Shown here: in pieces, positions 1 through 8,781 of the stretch
How the letters are laid out: the number at the start of each line of letters is the position of its first letter
Position numbering within the stretch: position 1 is the stretch's first letter
DNA from: an uncultured Bacteroidales bacterium
GTDB lineage: Bacteria; Bacteroidota; Bacteroidia; Bacteroidales; UBA932
Reading direction: 5' to 3'
Assembly: GCA_944323505.1 (NCBI GenBank)
Contig: CALUST010000041.1
Coordinates: 1-32,549, forward strand
Length of the DNA stretch: 32,549 nucleotides
Notes under the pieces: model-generated
What the model was told of the DNA's origin: nothing
The model's database searches: none
What the model saw: only the letters and a program-made list of their open reading frames with translations
Program-made: the position numbers and the translations under genes

Positions 1-229
1 CGGAGCCAACTTCCAGGTGCCTACCGAGGTGCGTCCGGAAAGGAAGATATCGCTTTCCATGAAGAATATGATCGTATTCGCCCGCAAGCGTTCCGGCCAC
101 TCGATGGCAGAAAAACTCTGTGCAGAAATCATCGCCGCATACAACTGTGAAGGAGCGGCATACAAGAGAAAGGAAGATATGCACAGAATGGCGGAAGCAA
201 ACAAGGCATTTGCTCACTTCCGTTTCTAA
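1..229 (+). CDS. rpsG: 30S ribosomal protein S7, C-terminal part (5' end outside window)
   Basis: This is the last 75 or so residues of ribosomal protein S7, which nucleates the head of the 30S subunit by binding the 3' domain of 16S rRNA. The reading frame is open from base 2 and ends with TAA at 227-229. The S7 hallmarks VPTEVRPER near the left edge and [13 protein letters not shown] at the end are visible. A GTG at 17 is an internal valine, not a start. fusA begins 27 bases downstream on the same strand, the normal order of the str operon (rpsL-rpsG-fusA). The N-terminal half lies outside the window, so completeness cannot be judged. Confidence 0.96.
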   Translation, partial: GANFQVPTEVRPERKISLSMKNMIVFARKRSGHSMAEKLCAEIIAAYNCEGAAYKRKEDMHRMAEANKAFAHFRF

Positions 230-256
230 TCATCCCCAAACCAAGATTTGACTACA

Positions 257-2371
257 ATGGCAAGAGATCTTAAATTCACCAGAAATATCGGTATCATGGC
301 TCACATCGATGCCGGTAAGACAACTACCTCTGAGCGTATCCTCTACTATACCGGTAAGACACACAAGATAGGAGAGGTGCATGAGGGAGCTGCCACAATG
401 GACTGGATGGTTCAGGAGCAGGAGCGTGGTATCACCATCACTTCTGCTGCGACTACCGCTTTCTGGCATTATAATGGGGATACTTATCAGATCAACCTGA
501 TTGATACTCCGGGCCACGTGGACTTCACCGTTGAGGTGGAGCGTTCCCTGCGTGTGCTTGACGGTACCGTTGCCACATTCTGCGCAGTGGGCCGTGTGCA
601 GCCTCAGTCTGAGACCGTATGGCGTCAGGCTGACAAGTACGGAGTTCCGAAGATTGCATACGTCAACAAGATGGACCGCGTAGGTGCGGATTTCCTCGCA
701 GTGGTCGAAGAGATCAAGGAGAAACTCGGAGCACGTGCGGTGCCTATCTGTCTTCCTATCGGGGCAGAGGACAAGTTCCAGGGAATTGTTGACCTCATTG
801 CAAACAAGGCTATCATCTATGATAGCGGTGACGAGCTTGTCAACTACCAGGTGACTGACGTGCCTGCCGAGATGGCGGACGAGGTTGCCACATGGAGAGA
901 GAAGCTCATAGAGGCAGCGGCAGAGTATGACGAGTCCCTCATGGAGAAGTTCTTTGAGGATCCGGACTCTATCTCTGAAGACGAGATTATCTCCGCACTC
1001 AGAAAGGCCACTATCGATATGTCAATAGTACCTGCATGCTGCGGTTCTTCATTCAAGAACAAGGGCGTACAGTTCCTTCTTGATGCAGTGATGCGCTACC
1101 TCCCTTCTCCTCTTGACAAAGGAGCCGTCAAAGGGACCAATCCTAAGACAGGCGAGGAGGAAGAGCGTAAGCCGGATGCAAAAGAGCCGTTCTGTGCTCT
1201 CGTGTTCAAGATTGCGACTGACCCGTTTGTGGGCCGTCTCGCATTCATGAGGGCATATTCAGGACGTCTTGATGCAGGTTCTTATGTGCTCAATACCCGT
1301 TCCGACAAGAAAGAGCGTGTGGCAAGGCTCTATCAGATGCACTCCAACAAACAGAACCCTATCGAGTTCGTCGAGGCAGGAGACATCTGTGCAGCCGTAG
1401 GTTTCAAGGATCTCCGTACAGGTGACACAATCTGCGTGGAGAGCAACCCTATCACTCTTGAGTCAATGGAGTTCCCGGATCCGGTGATCGGACTTGCCGT
1501 GGAGCCTAAGACTCAGAAGGACCTTGACAAGCTCGGCCTTGCTCTTGCAAAACTTGCGGAAGAGGACCCTACATTCACCGTCAAGACAGACCACGAGACC
1601 GGCCAGACCGTCATCAGCGGTATGGGTGAGCTCCACCTTGATATCATCGTAGACCGTCTCCGTCGTGAGTTCGGCGTCGAGATCAACCAGGGTGCACCTC
1701 AGGTCAACTACAAAGAGGCTATCACAGGCTCTGTACAGCACCGTGAGGTATTCAAGAAGCAGACCGGTGGTCGTGGTAAGTTCGCCGACATCATCGTTGA
1801 GATCGGACCGGCAGACGAAGGCGTCACCGGACTCCAGTTCATTGACGAGGTCAAAGGCGGTAACGTCCCTAAGGAGTTCATCCCGTCAGTGGAGAAAGGC
1901 TTCAAGTCCGCAATGGCAAACGGTGTCCTTGCAGGCTATGAGGTACAGTCTCTGAAGGTGACCCTGAAAGACGGTTCATTCCACCCTGTCGATTCAGACC
2001 AGCTCTCATTCGAGATCTGCGCGCGTCAGGCATTCCGTCACGCCTGTCCTAAGGCAAAACCGGTACTCCTCGAACCTATCATGGCTCTCGAAGTCGTTAC
2101 TCCGGAGGACTATATGGGAGATATCGTCGGAGACCTCAACCGCCGCAGAGGACAGATTAATGCGATGGATTCTGCAGCCGGTGGAGCAAGAATCGTGAAG
2201 GCATTCGTTCCGCTCGCAGAGCAGTTCGGCTATGTCACCATCCTCAGAACCATTTCTTCAGGTCGTGCAACCAGCACAATGACATTCGACCATTATGCTG
2301 AAGTTCCGGCTAACCTCGCAAAAGAGGTCATCGAGAAGAGCGGCTACAAGAATGTTGACGAGGACGAATAA
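257..2371 (+). CDS. fusA: Elongation factor G
   Basis: This is translation elongation factor G, the GTPase that drives tRNA-mRNA translocation on the ribosome. The 704-residue product has the usual length. GTPase motifs are in order: G1 AHIDAGKT at residues 15-22, the RGITI switch, DTPGH, and NKMD. The C-terminal domains IV and V follow, including GGRGKFAD and the closing region with RGQI and [10 protein letters not shown] chose the ATG at 257 (protein starting [10 protein letters not shown]); a TTG at 248 would add only three residues and has no family support. One local oddity is [13 protein letters not shown], where most EF-G proteins have GGV before PQSETVW. The spacing from rpsG (27 bases) and to rpsJ (35 bases) indicates one operon. 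Confidence 0.98.
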   Translation: MARDLKFTRNIGIMAHIDAGKTTTSERILYYTGKTHKIGEVHEGAATMDWMVQEQERGITITSAATTAFWHYNGDTYQINLIDTPGHVDFTVEVERSLRVLDGTVATFCAVGRVQPQSETVWRQADKYGVPKIAYVNKMDRVGADFLAVVEEIKEKLGARAVPICLPIGAEDKFQGIVDLIANKAIIYDSGDELVNYQVTDVPAEMADEVATWREKLIEAAAEYDESLMEKFFEDPDSISEDEIISALRKATIDMSIVPACCGSSFKNKGVQFLLDAVMRYLPSPLDKGAVKGTNPKTGEEEERKPDAKEPFCALVFKIATDPFVGRLAFMRAYSGRLDAGSYVLNTRSDKKERVARLYQMHSNKQNPIEFVEAGDICAAVGFKDLRTGDTICVESNPITLESMEFPDPVIGLAVEPKTQKDLDKLGLALAKLAEEDPTFTVKTDHETGQTVISGMGELHLDIIVDRLRREFGVEINQGAPQVNYKEAITGSVQHREVFKKQTGGRGKFADIIVEIGPADEGVTGLQFIDEVKGGNVPKEFIPSVEKGFKSAMANGVLAGYEVQSLKVTLKDGSFHPVDSDQLSFEICARQAFRHACPKAKPVLLEPIMALEVVTPEDYMGDIVGDLNRRRGQINAMDSAAGGARIVKAFVPLAEQFGYVTILRTISSGRATSTMTFDHYAEVPANLAKEVIEKSGYKNVDEDE

Positions 2372-2406
2372 CAGGGAAATGTGTAATTGGTATATAAATT
2401 ATTGAT

Positions 2407-2712
2407 ATGAGCCAAAAAATCAGAATAAAACTCAAATCATTCGATCACATGCTGGTTGACAAGTCAGCAAAGAAGATCGTTGATACAGTGTCTTCTACAG
2501 GTGCTCGCGTGAACGGTCCTATTCCGCTCCCTACCGACAAGAAGATTTTCACTGTCAACCGCTCAACTTTCGTCAACAAGAAGTCCCGCGAGCAGTTCGA
2601 ACTCAACTCATACTGCCGTCTTCTTGACATCTACGAGTCTACACAGAAGACTGTTGATGCTCTGATGAAACTGGAACTTCCGAGCGGAGTCGAGGTTGAA
2701 ATAAAAGTCTGA
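2407..2712 (+). CDS. rpsJ: 30S ribosomal protein S10
   Basis: This is ribosomal protein S10 (also the antitermination factor NusE), a component of the 30S head. The 101-residue product has the family's normal length and signatures: [14 protein letters not shown] near the start, [26 protein letters not shown], and the C-terminus [17 protein letters not shown]. It follows fusA by 35 bases. In most bacteria the next gene is rplC; here rpsJ is followed by a strong hairpin terminator, a tRNA gene and about 29.7 kb of unrelated genes before rplC appears on the same strand. rpsJ thus ends the str-type operon in this genome instead of opening the S10 operon. Confidence 0.98.
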   Translation: MSQKIRIKLKSFDHMLVDKSAKKIVDTVSSTGARVNGPIPLPTDKKIFTVNRSTFVNKKSREQFELNSYCRLLDIYESTQKTVDALMKLELPSGVEVEIKV

Positions 2713-2776
2713 GTCCGGTTTTCGGATCTGCCATCTTCACGTGCAAGAGGAAATTTTGTGCGAAATGGCAGATAGA

Positions 2777-2808
2777 TTTTATCGAATCGAAAATTATTGC
2801 TATATTTG
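2777..2808 (+). promoter_or_regulatory. Bacteroidetes-type promoter upstream of tRNA-Met
   Basis: The sequence TTTT (2777-2780), a 20-base spacer and TATATTTG (2801-2808) match the Bacteroidetes sigma-A promoter pattern (TTTG, 19-21 bases, TAnnTTTG) with one mismatch in the upstream box. It lies after rpsJ and before tRNA-Met, so it probably drives the tRNA. The predicted start, around 2814, falls inside the left arm of the terminator hairpin that begins at 2809. Confidence 0.6.
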
Positions 2809-2845
2809 CATTCCTGTCCGGTTTCATCCCGGACGGGAATGTTTT
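2809..2845 (+). terminator. Rho-independent terminator after rpsJ
   Basis: A perfect 13-pair stem (2809-2821 with 2829-2841, one G-T wobble) closes a 7-base loop and is followed by TTTT and further T-rich sequence. It is 96 bases after the rpsJ stop and would end the rpsG-fusA-rpsJ transcript. It directly abuts the -7 box of the promoter for the downstream tRNA. Confidence 0.75.
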
Positions 2846-2865
2846 AAAAGTTCTTTTTAAGATTA

Positions 2866-2980
2866 AGACGAAGTTTAATTTGTGCGAGAACAAGGCGGGC
2901 AAGAGCGGAGGAAGGGAGTTACCTTGTGGTAATGACCGCCCGACGAATCGCAGACCAACGCAGTTATCGTCATAAATTAA
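2866..2980 (+). other. Structured leader region before tRNA-Met
   Basis: This gene-free stretch contains nested inverted repeats: TGCGA (2883-2887) with TCGCA (2948-2952), CGGGC (2896-2900) with GCCCG (2938-2942), and GTTACC (2918-2923) with GGTAAT (2928-2933) around a TTGT loop. A purine-rich internal segment lies at 2905-2918. AGTTTAATTT near 2872-2881 can also pair with AAATTAAAC at 2974-2982. The nesting suggests a folded RNA leader or a structured chromosomal repeat transcribed from the 2801 promoter. I recognise no named family with certainty. It has no plausible coding frame. Confidence 0.4.
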
Positions 2981-2990
2981 ACGAGTATAT

Positions 2991-3065
2991 GGTCTCGTAG
3001 CTCAGTTGGTTAGTAGCACCTGACTCATAATCAGGGGGTCACAGGTTCAAGCCCTGTCGGGACCA
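2991..3065 (+). tRNA. tRNA-Met (anticodon CAT)
   Basis: A full cloverleaf can be drawn. The acceptor GGTCTCG pairs with CGGGACC, the anticodon stem CCTGA/TCAGG carries loop CTCATAA (anticodon CAT at 3026-3028), and the T stem ACAGG/CCTGT carries loop TTCAAGC. The discriminator is A3065 and CCA is not encoded. The D stem pairs only three bases cleanly (GCT/AGC) because TTAGTAGC carries an extra T compared with the common TTAGAGC. An elongator tRNA-Met is the best reading because the acceptor does not look like an initiator; a CAT tRNA-Ile modified by lysidine cannot be fully excluded. Confidence 0.92.
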
Positions 3066-3096
3066 CGGAAAATGGCTTTAAAAAGCCTTTATGATT

Positions 3097-3128
3097 AAGC
3101 ACTTGCATGAAAATACAGGTGCTTTTTT
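3097..3128 (+). terminator. Terminator after tRNA-Met
   Basis: AAGCACTTG (3097-3105) pairs with CAGGTGCTT (3116-3124), with one G-T pair and a 10-base loop, and is followed by a run of T to 3128. It is about 30 bases past the tRNA end on the same strand, in the position of an intrinsic terminator. Confidence 0.8.
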
Positions 3129-3250
3129 CGTGTCTTTGCCGTAGCAATGGCCTTACTGCTACACCTATGTTTCAGCACCTTGTGTAAGCAATCCAGAATG
3201 TATTCTCAGCATAGCCGCGGCAAGTCTGTAATGTTTTTTAATACGATTTA

Positions 3251-4077
3251 TCAGAACACATGCATTGGTATACACGGTACAGCAAACAATACGACAAGGA
3301 TTAGCGAGCACCACCAGAAGCCTCCTTTTACCTTGATGAACCTGCCGATCCTGTACAGCAGCAGTCCGCACAGGAACGGGTACATCAGTCGTGTCAGCCC
3401 GATGTAGATCTGCTCAGGAGTAAGTGACCAGCCCCCTATGACTGTGTATCTCAGTGCGTCACGCCCATCGGTCAGCAGCCCGAACACGTTCCAGTCAAGG
3501 CACAGGTCCAGAGTGCAGAATGCTGCGGCTGCTGTCAGGATGCCGAGAAGCACATTGGGAAGTCTCCTGAATATGAGCGCATAAAGGATATTGGCAAGAT
3601 ATTCCCATGTCAGAGACCAGTTCGGCCCGTTGAAGGAATTCATCTCTCCCCAGCCTCTTATGTCCATCTTCATTCCGCATGGTATCATCAGACATCCCAT
3701 GACAAATGCGAGCAGCACCTTCCAGCCAGGGACATGCCCTATGAGCGGGAAGCCGTCGCATTGGCCGAAGAAATACAGGCTTGCCCCGATGACCGTACCC
3801 ATGATGACCATCGGATGGAGCCTTATCAGCCTTCTTTTGAAGAATCCTCCTACAGACATCCTGTCCCACCTGTCGTCGTAGGCATATCCTACTACGAATC
3901 CGGAGAGGACGAAGAAAAAGTCCACGGCGAGATATCCGTGATTGATAATCTGCTCTGCCGCTCCCGCGGAATATGTCTCAAAAAGATGGAAAAGAATCAC
4001 CAGCACCGATGCACCCCGCGCAGCCCGTCGAGAATCTCGTAGCGGGGCTTTGAGGCAAGATACACATTGTTTGTCAT
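3251..4077 (-). pseudogene. Acyltransferase family 3 remnant (frameshifted and truncated)
   Basis: The protein resembles membrane acyltransferases of the Acyl_transf_3 family, which O-acetylate surface glycans. The true N-terminus starts at the ATG at 4077-4075 and reads MTNNVYLASKPRYEILDGLRGV. A single base is then missing at about 4011-4012: the original frame stops after V-H-R-C-W, while the next frame continues with ASVLVILFHLFETY, then GYLAVDFFFVLSGFV and FFKRRLIRLHP, all family hallmarks. The joined product would be about 275 residues with several membrane helices, against roughly 370-390 for the family. It ends at PMHVF, before the final helices and closing catalytic region. Frameshift plus truncation argue for a decayed gene, although the one-base gap could be a sequencing error. 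An in-frame ATG at 4408 is meaningless because it lies inside the fucosidase gene. Confidence 0.75.
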
Positions 4078-4200
4078 ACGTATAAAAATAAAAAGCCGTA
4101 AAAGATAATATTTTAAATTCAGAATGCTTATCTTTATAAATTGTAAACCCGGGTGTCTGCAAAATGCATATCGGCATCTGTAAATTCCTAATAATCTGAT

Positions 4201-5658
4201 ATGAAAAGCAGTTGCAAGTCAATATGGCGGACTTTTCCTCTATGGATGGTGTTTTTTTATGTGCTGCAGACAGGCCATGCCGTAGCAGATGACGCCGGCC
4301 CTGCAAGGCTTCCTGTTCCTGAGGAACGGCAGCTGAAATGGCACGAGGCCGAGATGGGAGTGATATTCCATTATGATCTCCATGTCTTTGACGGGAAAAG
4401 GTATGCACAGGGAAGCAACAGGATTGACCCTGTGGAAGACTACAATATTTTCAGTCCCGGGCAACTTGATACAGACCAATGGGTGAGGGCGGCCAAGGCA
4501 GCAGGAGCAAGATTTGCAATACTGACTGCCACTCATGAGACTGGTTTCGGCCTTTGGCAGAGCGATGTGAACCCGTATTGTCTCAAGGCGGTCAGATGGA
4601 GGGACGGCAAAGGGGATATTGTGAGGGACTTTGTTGAGTCATGCCGCAAATACGGATTGCAGCCGGGTATTTATGTCGGCATACGATGGAATTCTTTATT
4701 GGGGATACATAATTTCCGTGTTGAGGGAGAAGGTCGGTTTGCCTTGAACAGGCAGGAATGGTACAGGAGACTGTGCGAGAAGATGGTCACTGAACTGTGC
4801 ACAAGATACGGCGACCTGTTCATGATATGGTTTGACGGCGGGGCTGATGACCCTGCCTCTCTTGGTCCGGATGTGGAGCCGATAGTCGAGAAGTATCAGC
4901 CCGGATGCCTGTTCTACCACAATGTGAACCGCGCCGATCTCAGGTGGGGTGGTTCGGAGACCGGCACTGTCGCTGACACCTGCTGGTCGACATTCCCGTA
5001 TCCGTTCAGCCATAATAGATTCAATGAATCGGCATCTTCATACAACCGTCTGCTTTCTCACGGGGACCCGGACGGCGAATACTGGGTGCCTGCCATGGCG
5101 GACACGCCTTTACGTGGATGGAACGGTCGCCATGAATGGTTCTGGGAGCCTGATGATGAAGGGGCTGTCTATCCTTTGCATGAACTGATGGACATATACG
5201 ACAAGTCAGTAGGGCGGAATGCCACACTCGTTGTCGGCGTGACCCCGTCTCCCGACGGACTTGTTCCGGAGGCGGACATGAGAAGACTGGAAGAATGGGG
5301 AGATGAAATTGAGAGGTGCTACGGGCATCCGTTGGCTTGGACTTCTGGACGCGGGGACAGGCTTGTGCTCGCGACCGTAACCCGGGGGAATGGCTCACGG
5401 ACGGATGCGGTCGGAATAGACTGCTGTATCCTGCAGGAGGAAATATCCTGCGGAGAGCGCGTAAGGTCGTGGCGCATAGATGCCAAAGTCAACGGCAGAT
5501 GGCAGACTGTCGGGGAAGGGGCATCAATAGGCAATAAGCGGATTGTGCATTTCCCGGAAGTCGCGGCATCAGCGGTGAGGCTTGTCATCGAGGACAGCAT
5601 TGCAGAGCCTGTGATAAAGTCATTCAAGGTGTTCCGGACAGGGAAAGCGGACAGATAA
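4201..5658 (+). CDS. Secreted alpha-L-fucosidase, glycoside hydrolase family 29
   Basis: This enzyme is expected to release terminal alpha-L-fucose from host or plant glycans by a retaining mechanism. Residues 1-29 form a signal peptide (charged start, hydrophobic FPLWMVFFYVL, then GHAVAD). The GH29 barrel includes KWHEAEMGVIFHY at 46-58, the HETGF segment at 112-116, and FMIWFDGG at 207-214, where D212 is the probable nucleophile. The last 100 residues look like a beta-sandwich carbohydrate-binding (F5/8-type) domain. The product has 485 residues, normal for GH29 with an extra domain. The sulfatase starts 11 bases downstream, so the two are co-transcribed. The 123-base gap to the divergent acyltransferase remnant holds only weak promoter-like sequence (TATCTTTA at 4129-4136). 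The acid/base residue cannot be fixed by eye. Confidence 0.9.
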   Translation: MKSSCKSIWRTFPLWMVFFYVLQTGHAVADDAGPARLPVPEERQLKWHEAEMGVIFHYDLHVFDGKRYAQGSNRIDPVEDYNIFSPGQLDTDQWVRAAKAAGARFAILTATHETGFGLWQSDVNPYCLKAVRWRDGKGDIVRDFVESCRKYGLQPGIYVGIRWNSLLGIHNFRVEGEGRFALNRQEWYRRLCEKMVTELCTRYGDLFMIWFDGGADDPASLGPDVEPIVEKYQPGCLFYHNVNRADLRWGGSETGTVADTCWSTFPYPFSHNRFNESASSYNRLLSHGDPDGEYWVPAMADTPLRGWNGRHEWFWEPDDEGAVYPLHELMDIYDKSVGRNATLVVGVTPSPDGLVPEADMRRLEEWGDEIERCYGHPLAWTSGRGDRLVLATVTRGNGSRTDAVGIDCCILQEEISCGERVRSWRIDAKVNGRWQTVGEGASIGNKRIVHFPEVAASAVRLVIEDSIAEPVIKSFKVFRTGKADR

Positions 5659-5669
5659 TATGGAATGAT

Positions 5670-7241
5670 ATGGATTATAGAGTGAAGAACTTCTTTCTGG
5701 CGGCAGGCTCCCTGCCGGTTGTCTTTACAGGAACATGTCTTGACGCCCATTGCCGGGAAACAGGCTCGGACCCTGCGGCTGTGCGTCCCAACATCATACT
5801 TTTCCTTGTGGATGATATGGGATGGCAGGATACTTCTGTGCCGTTCTGGGACAGGAAGACAAGATTCAACGAATTGTATGAGACCCCGAATATGGAGCGT
5901 CTTGCGGAGCAAGGAATGGTGTTCACCCGTGCCTATGCCTCAAGCGTGAGTTCCCCGTCCCGATGCAGCATGATGACAGGGGCGAATGCAGCACGGCACA
6001 GGGTGACCAACTGGACCCTTCGCAAGGACACACCTCCGGACAAGAAAAGCGATGTTCTGGCCTTCCCTGAATGGAATTATAACGGGATATGCCAGACAGA
6101 GGGCATAAACAACACCTTCTATGCAAAATCCTTTGTCCAGTATCTGAAAGAAAGCGGCTATCACACCATACATTGCGGCAAGGCGCATTGGGGCGCGATT
6201 GATACTCCGGGGGAGAATCCGTCCCATTTCGGCTTCGAAGTGAACATCTCCGGCCATGCGGCAGGAGGACTTGCCTCTTACCTTGGCGAGGAACGGTACG
6301 GTCATGACAGAGCCGGGAATCCGGTCTCTCCAATGGCTGTCCCTGGGCTCGAGAAATATTGGGATACGGATACATTTGTGACGGAAGCCCTGACTGTGGA
6401 GGCAATCAAGGCTTTAGACAAGGCGAAGGCCTACGGGCAGCCGTTCTATCTGTACATGTCGCATTACGCAGTCCACATACCGATAGACCGGGATGCCCGG
6501 TATTTCGACAAATACAAGCAGAAAGGGATGTCAGACAAAGAGGCTGCCTATGCCTCCCTGATTGAGGGGATGGACAAGAGTCTTGGAGACATCATGGACT
6601 GGCTTGAAAGGAATGGGGAGGCGGACAATACCATCATCCTGTTCATGGGGGACAACGGCGGCTACGCCACAGGAAAGCATTGGAGGGATGAGCCTCTGTA
6701 TACTCAGAACAGCCCGTTGAAATGCGGCAAGGGCTCTGCCTATGAGGGCGGTATCCGCGAGCCGATGATAGTGTACTGGCCCGGGGTCACCGCCCCGGGA
6801 TCAAGGTGCGGCAGTTATGTGATGATAGAGGACTACTATCCGACCATATTGGAGATGGCCGGTATAGAATATAAGGATGCCCCCCAGCAGATTGACGGCA
6901 GGAGTTTCGTGCCGCTCCTCCGACAGAACGGAGACCCGTCAAAAGGACGCTCCCTGTATTGGAATTATCCGAATCTGTGGGGAGAGACAGGTCCGGGCAT
7001 AGGAGCATCCTGTACTGTAATGGACGGGGAGTGGAAACTCATATATTTCTATGAGACCGGCAGAAAGGAACTTTACAACATTGTCTCGGACATCGGCGAG
7101 TCCGAAGACCTTTCTTCATCCCGTCCAGACATTGTGAAGAAACTGTCGGGGAAGTTGGGGCGGTTTCTCCGTTCTGCAAAGGCCCAGCGTCCTACGTTCA
7201 AATCTACGGGGCTGCCATGCCCTTGGCCTGACGAGATCTGA
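5670..7241 (+). CDS. Sulfatase, formylglycine-dependent, serine-type
   Basis: This is a type I sulfatase that hydrolyses sulfate esters, probably on glycans outside the cytoplasm. The calcium-binding VDDMGWQD is at residues 47-54. The active-site signature SSPSR is at 94-98, so S94 would be converted to formylglycine; a serine there requires an anaerobic sulfatase-maturating radical SAM enzyme (anSME), which is not in this window. MGDNGGYATGKHW further on supplies the other metal and active-site residues. The N-terminus has a hydrophobic stretch (FFLAAGSLPVVF) consistent with export. The 523-residue length is normal. I chose the ATG at 5670 because two nearer ATGs are out of frame. Coupling to the fucosidase suggests joint attack on a fucosylated, sulfated glycan such as mucin; that substrate is inferred. 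Confidence 0.92.
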   Translation: MDYRVKNFFLAAGSLPVVFTGTCLDAHCRETGSDPAAVRPNIILFLVDDMGWQDTSVPFWDRKTRFNELYETPNMERLAEQGMVFTRAYASSVSSPSRCSMMTGANAARHRVTNWTLRKDTPPDKKSDVLAFPEWNYNGICQTEGINNTFYAKSFVQYLKESGYHTIHCGKAHWGAIDTPGENPSHFGFEVNISGHAAGGLASYLGEERYGHDRAGNPVSPMAVPGLEKYWDTDTFVTEALTVEAIKALDKAKAYGQPFYLYMSHYAVHIPIDRDARYFDKYKQKGMSDKEAAYASLIEGMDKSLGDIMDWLERNGEADNTIILFMGDNGGYATGKHWRDEPLYTQNSPLKCGKGSAYEGGIREPMIVYWPGVTAPGSRCGSYVMIEDYYPTILEMAGIEYKDAPQQIDGRSFVPLLRQNGDPSKGRSLYWNYPNLWGETGPGIGASCTVMDGEWKLIYFYETGRKELYNIVSDIGESEDLSSSRPDIVKKLSGKLGRFLRSAKAQRPTFKSTGLPCPWPDEI

Positions 7242-7278
7242 TGCCGCCCTGCCGGTTCATGATGTTCGACTCGCAATA

Positions 7279-8781
7279 TCAGCAATAGTAGAACCGGCGG
7301 ACAAGTTCTGCCTCGATTTCGGGATTCTTTTTCATCCTCTGCCGCAGATCCGCGTCATCAAAGGCCTTGAGCCTGGCGATGATGCTGTCGGTCATTGCAG
7401 GATGGAAGACCCCGTCCGCCTCATATACGTTTCTCTGGCGTTCGAGTTGCGCGGCAGAGGCAGCGCATGAGTCAGGCAGTTGTGCCAGCGCCGCAGTGCG
7501 ACCTGCATTTTCCTGCTTATGTATGTCCACGTCCACGTATGTCCGTCTTGCTGTCTCGAGGGCGTCTTCTTTCGACAGGCCATGCAGGCAGGCTATACTC
7601 AGGGCTGAGAGAAGTTGGTAGATGTCAGCCGAGCAGTCTGCGGAACGGATTTCTATCGTCTGTTTTGCGGATGGGCATTTGAGGTCTTCAGGAGCAAGTC
7701 CCGGATTGATCTGGCTGTACATAGGCTTGGAAGTCGTCCATCCGAGAGGGACTCTGACAAGGACAGACCTGTTCCGGTCTCCCCAGCATACATTTGTCGG
7801 GGCTTCCTGATGCGGCACGAGGCGGAGGTACGAAGTCGGATTGGCATTCCCGAACGCAGTTATCGACGGTGCGAGCTCCATCAGTCCTGCAATGGACTTC
7901 AGGGCCGTCTCGGACAGTCTCCCGTCCTCACAGGTCATCATGTTCTTCCCGTCTTTCATGATTCTCATGTGGATATGCAGCCCAGACCCGGCTTTCCCCT
8001 CCGAGATTTTCGGGGCGAAACTGACATCCAGTCCGTACTCGTATCCGAGATTGCGTATTATCCATTTGGCAAGCATCAGGTTGTCCGCCGCCTGTTCGAT
8101 GTCAGCAGGCAGGAACTCTATCTCGTTCTGCTCATAAATCCTCCCGTCCGCCCTGAAATTGCCGACTTCGGAATGCCCGTATTTGATTTTCCCTCCTGCC
8201 AGCATGATGTAGTACATGCATCTGGTCCTGAATTCGTTGAATTTGGCGAACGGCCCGGACTCGTGATAGCCTTTCTGGTCTGTGGCCGGATACATATCCG
8301 TCATCTCATCCTCAGGGGCGGACACATAGTATTCGAGTTCTCCCATGGCTTCGAACGTCATGCCGGTCTTCTCTGTGAAGGTCATCTTCGCCTTGTGCAG
8401 GGTATATTCCGGGGAATATTCAAGCCTGTTGCCGTCCTTGTCGAAATATGCGCACAAGAAGCAGAGTGTCGGAAGTTCCGCGAACGGGTCGATGAATCCC
8501 GTGGACAGCCTCGGTATCACGTACAGGTCGCTGTTCCCTGCCTCGATGAACGGGAAGAGACTGGAGCCGTCCACACGTTCCCCGAACATGAGGATTGCCT
8601 TGAGGTATTCCTCCCCGTCAATAACGAAATTAAGGGTCTTCAGTCTCCCGTCAGCCGCAGGATACATGAAATTGACCATGGATATATCATATTTTCTCGC
8701 AAATGCCGTCATGTCGTCAAGAGTGAATTCTGACGGATTTTTCCCTATAAGACTCGACAGAGTACAGTTTTTCAGTTCCAT
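7279..8781 (-). CDS. Glutamine synthetase family protein
   Basis: The protein belongs to the glutamine synthetase fold: ATP-dependent ligation of ammonia, or in some branches an amine, to glutamate. Catalytic landmarks are in order: GELEYYV, HSEVGNF, NEIEFLP, GSGLHIHM, then YLRLVPHQEAPTNVCWGDRNRS and EIRSADCSADIYQLLSAL. The length is 500 residues, near class I and well below class III (about 700). I do not see the adenylylation loop of regulated class I enzymes. It may be the assimilatory enzyme or a divergent paralogue; the sequence alone does not decide. It is a single minus-strand gene, convergent with the sulfatase and divergent from the lipoprotein gene. Confidence 0.88.
   Translation of the reverse strand: MELKNCTLSSLIGKNPSEFTLDDMTAFARKYDISMVNFMYPAADGRLKTLNFVIDGEEYLKAILMFGERVDGSSLFPFIEAGNSDLYVIPRLSTGFIDPFAELPTLCFLCAYFDKDGNRLEYSPEYTLHKAKMTFTEKTGMTFEAMGELEYYVSAPEDEMTDMYPATDQKGYHESGPFAKFNEFRTRCMYYIMLAGGKIKYGHSEVGNFRADGRIYEQNEIEFLPADIEQAADNLMLAKWIIRNLGYEYGLDVSFAPKISEGKAGSGLHIHMRIMKDGKNMMTCEDGRLSETALKSIAGLMELAPSITAFGNANPTSYLRLVPHQEAPTNVCWGDRNRSVLVRVPLGWTTSKPMYSQINPGLAPEDLKCPSAKQTIEIRSADCSADIYQLLSALSIACLHGLSKEDALETARRTYVDVDIHKQENAGRTAALAQLPDSCAASAAQLERQRNVYEADGVFHPAMTDSIIARLKAFDDADLRQRMKKNPEIEAELVRRFYYC

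Noticed and set aside
3001-3300. A tRNA-targeted integrated element at tRNA-Met
   Set aside because: I found no integrase and no direct repeat of the tRNA 3' end near the right boundary, so integration at this tRNA is not supported.
4008-4018. Phase-variable switching of the acyltransferase by a homopolymer
   Set aside because: The run is only four G bases long, too short for slippage-driven phase variation, and the gene also lacks its C-terminus.
3251-4408. A single 385-codon acyltransferase gene starting at 4408
   Set aside because: The N-terminal part overlaps the fucosidase coding region and is unrelated to the family. The true start is at 4077 in another frame, so the gene is frameshifted.
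7615-8733. A 372-codon plus-strand open frame
   Set aside because: It lies wholly antisense to the glutamine synthetase gene, whose protein has clear family motifs. The antisense translation shows none.
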